Assembly: GCF_000622145.1 (NCBI RefSeq)
Contig: NZ_JHWH01000016.1
Location: 1 to 64,000 of the forward strand
Direction: 5' to 3'
DNA: 64,000 nucleotides
Source: Paracoccus yeei ATCC BAA-599
GTDB lineage: Bacteria > Pseudomonadota > Alphaproteobacteria > Rhodobacterales > Rhodobacteraceae
Below are positions 1-8,839 of the stretch, in pieces (the first letter of the stretch is position 1; the number at the start of each line of letters is the position of its first letter). The notes under the pieces are model-generated. The model did no database searches. It was not told the DNA's origin and worked only from the letters and a program-made list of their open reading frames with translations. Position numbers and translations under genes: made by a program.

Positions 1-94
1 CCCTGGCACAGCGAAGCCGTCGGGGGGGCGGTCACATCATCAGAGCCATCGGCGGGAACGTAGTGGTCATGCAACGTCCAGTCAGGGGGACACC

Positions 95-1543
95 ATGACG
101 GCCACGACCGCTGCCCCGCACCAGCCCGAACTGAAACGGGTCATGGGGCCAAAGCTGCTTTTGCTGTTCATCGTCGGCGACATCCTGGGCACCGGGGTCT
201 ATGCCCTGACCGGCACCGTCGCCGGAGAGGTCGGGGGCGCCGCCTGGGCCCCCTTCCTGATCGCCTTTGCGGTCGCGACCATCACGGCGCTGTCCTATCT
301 GGAACTGGTGACGCGCTATCCTCAGGCCGCTGGCGCCGCGCTTTACACGCACCGCGCCTTTGGCGTGCATTTCCTGACCTTCATCGTGGCCTTCACGGTG
401 ATGTGTTCGGGCATCACCTCGGCCTCGACGGCCTCGAACGCCTTCGCGGGCTTTCTGAACGACGGCTTCGGCTTGGGCTTTTCCGACGGCAGCACGGGCA
501 TCCTGCTGATCGCGCTGGGCTTCATGGCGCTGGTCGCGGCGATCAACCTGCGCGGCGTCGGCGAAAGCGTCAAGGCCAACGTGGTGCTGACCTGTGTCGA
601 GCTGTCGGGCCTGCTGATGATCATCATGATCGGCTTTTATGCGATGGCGCAGGGCCGGGCCGATTTCACCGAGGTGATGATCTTCCGGTCGTCCGAGGAG
701 AAGGGCTGGTTCCTGTCCGTGACGGCGGCGACCGCGCTGGCCTTCTTCGCCATGGTCGGGTTCGAGGATTCGGTCAACATGGCCGAGGAGGTCAAGGACC
801 CCGTCCGCATCTTTCCCCGCATCATGCTGACCGGCCTGGGCATCACCGGAGTGATCTATGTGCTGGTGGCAATCTGCGCGGTGGCGCTGGTTCCCGTGGG
901 CGAGCTGTCCAATCCCGACAACGGCTCGGCCCTGACGCAGGTCGTGCGGGCAGGCGCGCCGAACCTTCCCTTCGACAGGATCTTTCCGTTCATCGGCATG
1001 TTCGCAGTCGCGAACTCGGCGCTGATCAACATGCTGATGGCCAGCCGCCTGCTTTACGGGCTGGCGCGCCAGCGCGTCCTGCCCCATGCGCTGGGGCTGG
1101 TCCACCACCGCAGCCGGACGCCCTGGGTCGCGATCCTGTTCACCACCGCACTGGCCTTCGGCCTGATCTATTTCGTGGTCACGCGCTCGGACGCGACGGC
1201 GGTCAGCCTGCTTGGGGGGACGACGGCGCTGTTGCTATTGTGCGTCTTCACCATCGTGAACATCGCATTGCTGGTCCTGCGCAAGCACCGGGTCGAGCAT
1301 GAGCATTTTCGCACGCCCCGCATTCTGCCCTGGATCGGCGCGGCGACCTGCCTGTTCCTGGCCGGCCCCTGGGCCCGCAGCGCCGCCCAGATGGAGCAGT
1401 ACCGCGTCGCGGCCTGGCTGCTGGGCATCGGCATCGTGCTCTGGGCGGTCACCTGGGTCTGGAACAAGGCCACCCACCGTCCCGGCGACCTGAGCCATAT
1501 CGAGGAGCTGAGCAGCCATCACGGCGATTCGCCCCGGAACTGA
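95..1543 (+). CDS. APC family amino acid permease
   Basis: Polytopic inner-membrane transporter of the amino acid-polyamine-organocation superfamily, 482 aa, which is a normal length for a 12-helix APC carrier. The first helix carries the family's glycine-rich substrate motif (GDILGTGVY, residues 28-36). Another recognisable block is the FFAMVGFEDSVNMAEEVKDP stretch in the middle, typical of cationic or neutral amino acid permeases. The ATG at 95 follows a purine-rich CAGGGGGAC ribosome site at 6-7 bases. Substrate cannot be read from sequence. It is convergent with lepA, with 48 bases between the stops. The upstream region is cut by the window edge, so its operon context is unknown. Confidence 0.85.
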   Translation: MTATTAAPHQPELKRVMGPKLLLLFIVGDILGTGVYALTGTVAGEVGGAAWAPFLIAFAVATITALSYLELVTRYPQAAGAALYTHRAFGVHFLTFIVAFTVMCSGITSASTASNAFAGFLNDGFGLGFSDGSTGILLIALGFMALVAAINLRGVGESVKANVVLTCVELSGLLMIIMIGFYAMAQGRADFTEVMIFRSSEEKGWFLSVTAATALAFFAMVGFEDSVNMAEEVKDPVRIFPRIMLTGLGITGVIYVLVAICAVALVPVGELSNPDNGSALTQVVRAGAPNLPFDRIFPFIGMFAVANSALINMLMASRLLYGLARQRVLPHALGLVHHRSRTPWVAILFTTALAFGLIYFVVTRSDATAVSLLGGTTALLLLCVFTIVNIALLVLRKHRVEHEHFRTPRILPWIGAATCLFLAGPWARSAAQMEQYRVAAWLLGIGIVLWAVTWVWNKATHRPGDLSHIEELSSHHGDSPRN

Positions 1544-1564
1544 CGAAGACGGCCTTGACGAAGA

Positions 1565-1587
1565 AGGGGCGGGATCGACCCGCCCCT
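1565..1587. terminator. bidirectional hairpin between convergent genes
   Basis: A perfect 9-bp stem (AGGGGCGGG at 1565-1573 with CCCGCCCCT at 1579-1587) and a five-base loop sit between the stops of the APC permease and lepA. Neither side has a clean U-run, so it may work only as a weak or factor-assisted terminator. Confidence 0.5.
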
Positions 1588-1591
1588 GCCC

Positions 1592-3391
<1,800 letters not shown>

Positions 3392-3432
3392 GGCCGGGCT
3401 ATACTCGGGCTTTGGCGTTGCGGAAAGAGGGT

Positions 3433-4335
3433 TCAGCGCGGGGACATGCCGGCAGCGCGCAACTGGGTCCGGCGCAGGCGCGCTTCGCGCAGCATGGCGT
3501 AGCAGCCCGAGCCGACGATGATCGCGGCGCCGGTCAGGGTCAGGGTGTCGGGCCGTTCGCCAAAGACGATCAACGCCAGGATCAGGGCAAAGACCAGCCG
3601 GGCATAGCGGAAGGGTGCCAGCGCCGACGCTTCGCCCAGGCGGGTCGCCGTGACCAGCAAGCTGTAGCCGCCGATGCCGACCGCCATGCAGCCCGCCAGG
3701 ATCAGCCATTCCCGGACGTCCGGCAGGACCGGGCGCTGGCCCATGACCAGCCCCATCAGGACCGCGGCGACGAAGATCGCGAAGAAGGCCGAGGCCGCCA
3801 GCTGCATCGAATGGATGCCGCGCGGAATGCGCCGCGTCGCCAGGTCGCGCGCCGCCAGGCCCAGGACCGCGACCACCGCCATCAGCGACACCGGCTGGAA
3901 TCCGGCCAGGCCCGGCCGGATGACCAGGATCACGCCCAGAAAGCCCGCGATGATCGCCGACCAGCGCCGCCAGCCCACCGGCTCGCCCAGAAACAGCGCC
4001 GCGCCCAGCACGATGGCCAAAGGCAGCGCCTGCATGATGGCCGAGGTCGAGGACAGCTCGGTCAGCGCCAGGGCCACGACGATGCCGATCGAGCCCACCG
4101 CCTCGGCCAGGTTGCGCAGCAGGACCAGCGGGTCCAGCAGCGCCCGCGTCCAGAGCCGCCCGCCCTGCCGCCGCAGCATGATCCAGAAGCTGAACCAGCC
4201 CAGAAGCCCGATCATGCCCAACACCTGGGCATAGGGCAGCGTCGCCGTCAGCAACTTGATGCACATGTCCTCGAAGGCGAACAGCACCATCGAGACGACC
4301 ATCAGCATCGCCGCACGAAAGTTTTCGCTGACCAT
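3433..4335 (-). CDS. DMT superfamily transporter (EamA domains)
   Basis: Predicted 10-helix inner-membrane exporter of the drug/metabolite superfamily, 300 aa with two EamA repeats of about 140 residues each. The start [20 protein letters not shown] at 4335 is chosen over the open frame's upstream ATG because a GAGG ribosome site lies 7-8 bases in front and the first helix then begins where the family expects. The upstream extension is Arg/Pro-rich and unlike this family. Substrate is unknown. lepA follows 41 bases downstream on the same strand. The gene diverges from the small secreted-protein gene at 4620. Confidence 0.85.
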   Translation of the reverse strand: MVSENFRAAMLMVVSMVLFAFEDMCIKLLTATLPYAQVLGMIGLLGWFSFWIMLRRQGGRLWTRALLDPLVLLRNLAEAVGSIGIVVALALTELSSTSAIMQALPLAIVLGAALFLGEPVGWRRWSAIIAGFLGVILVIRPGLAGFQPVSLMAVVAVLGLAARDLATRRIPRGIHSMQLAASAFFAIFVAAVLMGLVMGQRPVLPDVREWLILAGCMAVGIGGYSLLVTATRLGEASALAPFRYARLVFALILALIVFGERPDTLTLTGAAIIVGSGCYAMLREARLRRTQLRAAGMSPR

Positions 4336-4619
4336 TCGCCCGACCTCGATTCTGGGGAAAACTGCGGCGCCCGCGCCCGCGACGGTGCTATAGGCCGGAT
4401 CGCGGCCCGGCGAAAGCCGGGATCGCGCGCGATTCGCCCGCAGGCGCGGCGCGCAATGCGCCGGCGGCACATCTTGCGTCCCGCCCCCTGCCCCGCGCCA
4501 ATGCTTGAGGCGCCCCGCGATTGAGGCGAAGCCGCCCTTCTGCTAGAGTCGCCGGACCAACAAGCGGCAGCAAAGGGGGCCAACCCCGCCGCATGCAGGC
4601 CAGAGCCGAGGAGACAGAG

Positions 4620-4922
4620 ATGATGAACCGCCTGATGATCGCCGCGGCCGCGGTGGCGCTGACCACGCCGCTTGCCGTGGCGGGACCGATCGATTCCGCA
4701 TGCATCCGATCCGAACGCGCCGCAAGCCCCCGGCTGTGCGGCTGCATCCAGCAGGTCGCGAACCAGACCCTGTCGCGGTCCGACCAGCGCCGCGCCGCCC
4801 GGCTGTTTCGCAACGCCGACGAGGCGCAGGAAATCCGCATGTCGAAAAGCGATGCGGACAATGCCTTCTGGGCGCGCTACAAGAACTTCGCCGCCACCGC
4901 CGAGGCCTATTGCTCGAACTGA
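4620..4922 (+). CDS. small secreted cysteine-containing protein
   Basis: A 100-aa protein with a clear Sec signal peptide (MMNRLMIAAAAVALTTPLAVA, cleavage expected after AVA-GP). The mature part has conserved-looking cysteines in DSACIRSER and RLCGCIQQVANQTLS, and a last Cys two residues from the end (AYCSN), suggesting disulfides in the periplasm. Small proteins of this type are widespread in Rhodobacteraceae and, as I recall, are often labelled arginine transporter without real evidence. I would not adopt that name. The start is set by GAGGAG 5-8 bases upstream of the double ATG. It lies 7 bases before cobB on the same strand. Confidence 0.75.
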   Translation: MMNRLMIAAAAVALTTPLAVAGPIDSACIRSERAASPRLCGCIQQVANQTLSRSDQRRAARLFRNADEAQEIRMSKSDADNAFWARYKNFAATAEAYCSN

Positions 4923-4929
4923 GACACCC

Positions 4930-5610
4930 ATGCGCATCGCCGTTCTGACCGGCGCCGGAATTTCGGCCGAAAGCGGGATCAGGACCTTCCGCGCAACCGA
5001 CGGGCTTTGGGAAGAGCACCGGATCGAGGACGTGGCGACGCCCGAGGGGTTTCGCCGCGACCCGGTGCTGGTGCACCGCTTCTACAACATGCGCCGCGGC
5101 GACGCGGCCCGCGCCCAGCCCAATGCGGCGCATCGGGCGCTGGCGCGGCTGGGGCGGCACCACGACCTGACGCTGATCACCCAGAACGTGGACGACCTGC
5201 ACGAACGCGGCGGGTCGGCCAACGTGATCCACATGCACGGCAGCCTGCTGGGCGCGCTTTGCGCGGCCTGCGGGCATCGCTGGCCGGCCACGCTGGTCAT
5301 GCGCTCGCTGGATGCCTGCCCGGCTTGCGGCAAGCAGGCGACGCGCCCCGACATCGTCTGGTTCGGCGAGATCCCCTATCACATGGAACGGATCTGGCAG
5401 GCGGTCGAGAACGCCGAGTTGTTCGCGGCCATCGGCACCTCGGGGCAGGTCTATCCGGCGGCGGGGCTGGCCCAGCACGCCCGCCGCATGGGGGCGCGCA
5501 CGATTGAGCTGAACCTGGCCGCCTCGGTCAACAGCCGCGACTTCGACGAACGACTGATCGGGCCCGCGACCGTCATCGTGCCCCGCTGGGTCGATGCCCT
5601 TTGCGCCTGA
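4930..5610 (+). CDS. cobB: NAD-dependent protein deacylase (sirtuin, CobB type)
   Basis: Removes acyl groups from lysine residues using NAD+, producing O-acyl-ADP-ribose and nicotinamide. The 226-aa protein has the NAD-binding GAGISAESGIRTFR at 8-21, TQNVDDLH at 84-91, and the catalytic His in HMHG (residue 103). A Zn ribbon is formed by C111, C114, C130 and C133. FYNMRR at 51-56 carries the Tyr-x-x-Arg pair that marks class III sirtuins able to remove succinyl and malonyl groups, so desuccinylase activity is likely in addition to deacetylase activity. It starts 7 bases after the preceding stop and is followed 24 bases later by phnM on the same strand. Confidence 0.93.
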   Translation: MRIAVLTGAGISAESGIRTFRATDGLWEEHRIEDVATPEGFRRDPVLVHRFYNMRRGDAARAQPNAAHRALARLGRHHDLTLITQNVDDLHERGGSANVIHMHGSLLGALCAACGHRWPATLVMRSLDACPACGKQATRPDIVWFGEIPYHMERIWQAVENAELFAAIGTSGQVYPAAGLAQHARRMGARTIELNLAASVNSRDFDERLIGPATVIVPRWVDALCA

Positions 5611-5634
5611 ACGGGCGCGTTTCGAAAGACAGCC

Positions 5635-6771
5635 ATGACCATCCTTGCCAATGCCCGCCTGATCCTTGCCGATACGGTCATCCGGGGCGCCGTCGCGGTC
5701 CGGGACGGGACCATCGCCGAGATCCTGCCCGGGGACCGGGTGCCGCCCGGCGCGCTGGACATGGGCGGCGACTATCTGGCCCCGGGGCTGGTGGAGCTGC
5801 ACACCGACAACATGGAACGCCACATCCGGCCCCGCCCGGGCGTCGACTGGCCCCACGCCGCCGCAATCCTGGCCCATGACGCGGAACTGGCGGGCTGCGG
5901 CATCACGACGGTCTTCGACGCGATGCGCGTCGGCTCGATCCCGAACGACGGGCCGGACCAGGATTACCAGAAATACGCCCGCGAACTGGCGCATGAGTTG
6001 ATCGCGCTGCGCGAGCGCAAGGCGCTGCGGATCAGCCACCTTCTGCACCTGCGCGCCGAGGTCTGCTCCGAAACCCTGATCGCCGAACTGGACGAGTTCG
6101 GGCCCCAGGATCGGGTGGGCATCATCAGCCTGATGGATCACACGCCGGGCCAGCGCCAGTTCCGCGACATCTCGAAACTGGCGCAATATGTGCAGGGCAA
6201 GTACAAGCTGGACGACGCCGGCTTTGCCGACCATGTCGCACGGCTGCGGGCCCTGCGCGACCGCTACGGCGACGCGCATGAGGCGGCGGCGGTTGCGGTG
6301 GCGCACCGCCTGGGCGCGGTTCTGGCCAGCCACGACGACACGACGGCGGACCAGGTTGCGGTCTCGGCCCGGCACGGGGCGCGGCTGGCCGAGTTTCCGA
6401 CCACCCCCGAGGCGGCGGCCGCCTGCCACGCGCATGGCATCATGGTGATGATGGGCGCGCCGAACCTGATCCGGGGCGGGTCGCACTCGGGCAATGTCTC
6501 GGCCGCCGACCTGGCACGGGCCGGGCATCTCGACATCCTGTCGTCGGATTACGTTCCCTCGGGCCTGCTGGCGGGTGCGCTGATCCTGGCGCGGCTGTGG
6601 GACGACCTGCCCCGCGCCATGGCTACGGTCACGGCCAATCCCGCCCGCGCCGCCGGCCTTGCGGATCGCGGCCGGCTGGAGCTCGGGCTGCGCGCCGACC
6701 TGATCCGGTTCGGAATGCTCGATGCGACGCCGGTCTTGCGGGAAACCTGGGTGCGGGGGCTTCGCGTCTGA
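5635..6771 (+). CDS. phnM: PhnM-type alpha-D-ribose 1-methylphosphonate 5-triphosphate diphosphatase
   Basis: Amidohydrolase-superfamily enzyme which in the C-P lyase pathway cleaves pyrophosphate from ribose 1-methylphosphonate 5-triphosphate. The 378 aa are normal length. The PhnM signature ELHTDNMERHIRPRPG (residues 55-69) replaces the usual HxH of amidohydrolases, and FDAMRVGSI and SSDYVPSGLL (near residue 303) are also family-typical. No other phn gene is in the window: no phnGHIJKL, phnN or transporter. This copy is therefore solitary and sits downstream of cobB. It may be a detached component of a phn system elsewhere or a PhnM-like enzyme with another substrate. Confidence 0.88.
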   Translation: MTILANARLILADTVIRGAVAVRDGTIAEILPGDRVPPGALDMGGDYLAPGLVELHTDNMERHIRPRPGVDWPHAAAILAHDAELAGCGITTVFDAMRVGSIPNDGPDQDYQKYARELAHELIALRERKALRISHLLHLRAEVCSETLIAELDEFGPQDRVGIISLMDHTPGQRQFRDISKLAQYVQGKYKLDDAGFADHVARLRALRDRYGDAHEAAAVAVAHRLGAVLASHDDTTADQVAVSARHGARLAEFPTTPEAAAACHAHGIMVMMGAPNLIRGGSHSGNVSAADLARAGHLDILSSDYVPSGLLAGALILARLWDDLPRAMATVTANPARAAGLADRGRLELGLRADLIRFGMLDATPVLRETWVRGLRV

Positions 6772-6777
6772 CAGGAC

Positions 6778-6791
6778 TTGATCTGGATCAA
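6778..6791 (+). promoter_or_regulatory. FNR/FnrL box
   Basis: TTGATCTGGATCAA matches the FNR consensus TTGAT-N4-ATCAA in all ten defined positions. It lies 6 bases past the phnM stop, with no protein-coding gene downstream on this strand. With the box centred at 6784.5, class II activation geometry (centre at -41.5) predicts a start near 6826 and a -10 near 6814-6819 (TAGGCA, a weak match). The next protein gene is on the opposite strand and convergent, so the likely target is the structured RNA described next. Confidence 0.7.
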
Positions 6792-6825
6792 GGCAACCGC
6801 CGTCCCTGGCCGCTAGGCAGGACCC

Positions 6826-6933
6826 ATTCCATAGCACTGCCGATTACAGGGAATCATTTCAGTTCGGCCGCCCGGGTCTGAGGGGGCAAGCAGCGGCCGA
6901 GGGGCGGGGTTTCGACCTCGCCCCTATTTTTTT
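6826..6933 (+). ncRNA. candidate FNR-activated small RNA
   Basis: Predicted transcript of about 108 nt between phnM and the convergent yqeY-type gene. The 5' end is inferred from the FNR box position, and the 3' end is given by a strong intrinsic terminator. Three hairpins can be drawn: ATTCC at 6826-6830 with GGAAT at 6850-6854; an 8-bp perfect stem TCGGCCGC at 6864-6871 with GCGGCCGA at 6893-6900, whose loop holds a G-rich CUGAGGGGGC stretch; and the terminator hairpin. The first hairpin starts exactly at the predicted +1. No plausible ORF is present. It does not match an RNA family I can name. It is an inference from sequence alone. Confidence 0.5.
6900..6933 (+). terminator. rho-independent terminator
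   Basis: An 11-bp stem (6900-6910 with 6915-6925, one G-U pair) is closed by a UUCG tetraloop and followed by A and seven Ts at 6927-6933. It points along the plus strand, 129 bases beyond phnM, and fits as the 3' end of the small RNA candidate. Confidence 0.9.
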
Positions 6934-6971
6934 CGTGCCGCAGTCAGGTTTTTCGTGGGACGGCCGGGCCG

Positions 6972-7451
6972 TCAGCCCATCAGCCGGGTCTTGATGGCGG
7001 GCCCGACCGCACCGAAATCCATCTGCCCCGCGTGGCGGGCGCGCAATTCGGCCATCACCCGTCCCATGTCGCGGATCGAGCCCGCGCCCAGGTCCGCGAT
7101 CACGCGATCGATCGCCGCGGCCGTCTCCTCGGGGTCGAGCTGGCGCGGCAGATAGGACTGGATCACCGCGATCTCGTCCTGCTCGCGCTCGGCCAGTTCG
7201 ATCCGGCCGCCCTCTTCATAGGCGCGGGCGGATTCCTGGCGCTGCTTGACCATCTTGGACAGAATCGCGGTCAGATCCGCGTCGCTGAGGCCGGTTTCGT
7301 CGCCGCTTTCGGTGCGCGCGGCAATCTCGCGGTCCTTGATCGCGGCCGAGATCAGCCGCAGCGTCGACAGCCTGGCCGAATCCTTGGCCTTCATCGCGTC
7401 CTTGATGTCGGCCGCGATGCGTTCGCGCAATCCCAACTGGTTCTCGCCCAT
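6972..7451 (-). CDS. GatB/YqeY domain-containing protein
   Basis: Small YqeY-family protein (159 aa), related to the C-terminal tRNA-binding domain of amidotransferase subunit GatB. Its cellular role is not settled. Family blocks are visible: DAMKAKDSARLSTLRLISAAIKD near the N-terminus, then the QSYLPRQLDPEE and IRDMGRVMAELRARHAGQMDF regions. The start at 7451 (MGENQLGLRERIAADIKDAM) is preferred over the longer frame because GAGG stands 5 bases upstream. The longer frame adds residues that do not look like the family. It diverges from carA, leaving about 170 bases for both promoters. Confidence 0.88.
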   Translation of the reverse strand: MGENQLGLRERIAADIKDAMKAKDSARLSTLRLISAAIKDREIAARTESGDETGLSDADLTAILSKMVKQRQESARAYEEGGRIELAEREQDEIAVIQSYLPRQLDPEETAAAIDRVIADLGAGSIRDMGRVMAELRARHAGQMDFGAVGPAIKTRLMG

Positions 7452-7619
7452 CCGATCCTCGCTGAACAATCCGGCGGCGCTTGTCCCCGGCTTCGCACCG
7501 GGCGTCAACCCGTGCCGTTCCGCAAGCTTTCCCCGCCCTGCCCCGTCCCGTCAAGTTCCCGCCTTGACGCAGCAGGCCGCTTTCCCTAGGTTCCCGCCGA
7601 TTTACACGGAGAGATGACC

Positions 7620-8765
7620 ATGGCCCCAAAACCGACCGCATGTCTGGCGCTTGCCGATGGCACCGTGTTCCATGGCCGTGGCTTCGGCGCGACGGGCGAG
7701 GTGGTGGCCGAGCTGGTGTTCAACACCGCCATGACCGGCTATCAGGAGATCATGACCGATCCCAGCTATGCCAGCCAGATCGTCACCTTCACCTTTCCCC
7801 ATGTCGGCAACACCGGCGTCACCGAACAGGACGACGAGGCCCCCGATCCGGTCGCCTCGGGCATCGTGGTGAAATGGGATCCGACCGAGCCGTCGAACTG
7901 GCGCGCCTCGTCCGACCTGGTGGACTGGATGGCGCGGCGCGGCCGCATCGGCATTGGCGGCATCGACACCCGGCGCCTGACCCGCGCGATCCGGCAGCAG
8001 GGATCGCCCCATGTCGTGCTGGCCCATGACCCCGAGGGCAATTTCGACATCGCCGCGATGGTCGCCCGTGCTCGCGACTGGAAGGGTCTCGTCGGTCTGG
8101 ACCTGGCCCGCGAAGTCACCACCCGGCAAAGCTATCGCTGGGACGAAGGTCTGTGGGAATGGCCCGGCCAGTTCGGCAAATCCGAGGAAAAGAAGCCCTT
8201 CCGCGTGGTCGCGCTGGACTACGGCGCGAAACGCAACATCCTGCGCTCGTTGGCGCAGACCGGGGCGGAGGTCGTGGTTCTGCCCGCCACCGCCACCGCC
8301 GAGGAGGTGATGGCCCATAATCCCGAGGGCGTGTTCCTGTCGAACGGGCCGGGCGATCCGGCGGCCACGGGCGAATATGCCGTGCCGATGATCCGCGACC
8401 TGCTGGACCGCGACATGCCGATCTTCGGCATCTGCCTGGGCCATCAGATGCTGGCGCTGGCGCTGGGTGCCAGGACCGTCAAGATGGGCCACGGCCACCA
8501 CGGCGCGAACCACCCGGTGCGCGACGTGGAAACCGGCAAGGTCGAGATCACCTCGATGAACCACGGCTTCGCGGTCGATGCCCAGACCCTGCCCGAGGGC
8601 GTGATCGAGACCCATGTCAGCCTGTTCGACGGCTCGAACTGCGGACTTCGGATGCGCGACCGTCCGGTCTTTTCGGTGCAATACCACCCCGAGGCCAGCC
8701 CGGGCCCGCAGGACAGCGCCTATCTGTTCGACCGCTTCACCGAGGCGATGCGCGCGCGGCGCTGA
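7620..8765 (+). CDS. carA: carbamoyl phosphate synthase small subunit
   Basis: Glutaminase subunit of carbamoyl phosphate synthetase. It hydrolyses glutamine and channels ammonia to CarB for arginine and pyrimidine synthesis. The 381-aa protein has the CarA-specific N-terminal domain and a class I amidotransferase domain with nucleophile Cys272 in FGICLGHQ, plus His356 and Glu358 in VQYHPEAS. Two ATGs are in frame at 7614 and 7620. The GGAG at 7608-7611 is well spaced only for 7620, so that start is used. carB is not in this window. Confidence 0.96.
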   Translation: MAPKPTACLALADGTVFHGRGFGATGEVVAELVFNTAMTGYQEIMTDPSYASQIVTFTFPHVGNTGVTEQDDEAPDPVASGIVVKWDPTEPSNWRASSDLVDWMARRGRIGIGGIDTRRLTRAIRQQGSPHVVLAHDPEGNFDIAAMVARARDWKGLVGLDLAREVTTRQSYRWDEGLWEWPGQFGKSEEKKPFRVVALDYGAKRNILRSLAQTGAEVVVLPATATAEEVMAHNPEGVFLSNGPGDPAATGEYAVPMIRDLLDRDMPIFGICLGHQMLALALGARTVKMGHGHHGANHPVRDVETGKVEITSMNHGFAVDAQTLPEGVIETHVSLFDGSNCGLRMRDRPVFSVQYHPEASPGPQDSAYLFDRFTEAMRARR

Positions 8766-8839
8766 GGCTGCCGCGACCCGATTAACCCGTCCTTAACCCT
8801 CCCTGTGCCAGATGAGGGACCAAAGGACGGGAATCGGGC

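Noticed and set aside
32..1108. Long minus-strand frame opposite the APC permease
   Set aside because: His/Arg/Gln-rich shadow translation with no family resemblance; the plus-strand permease is certain.
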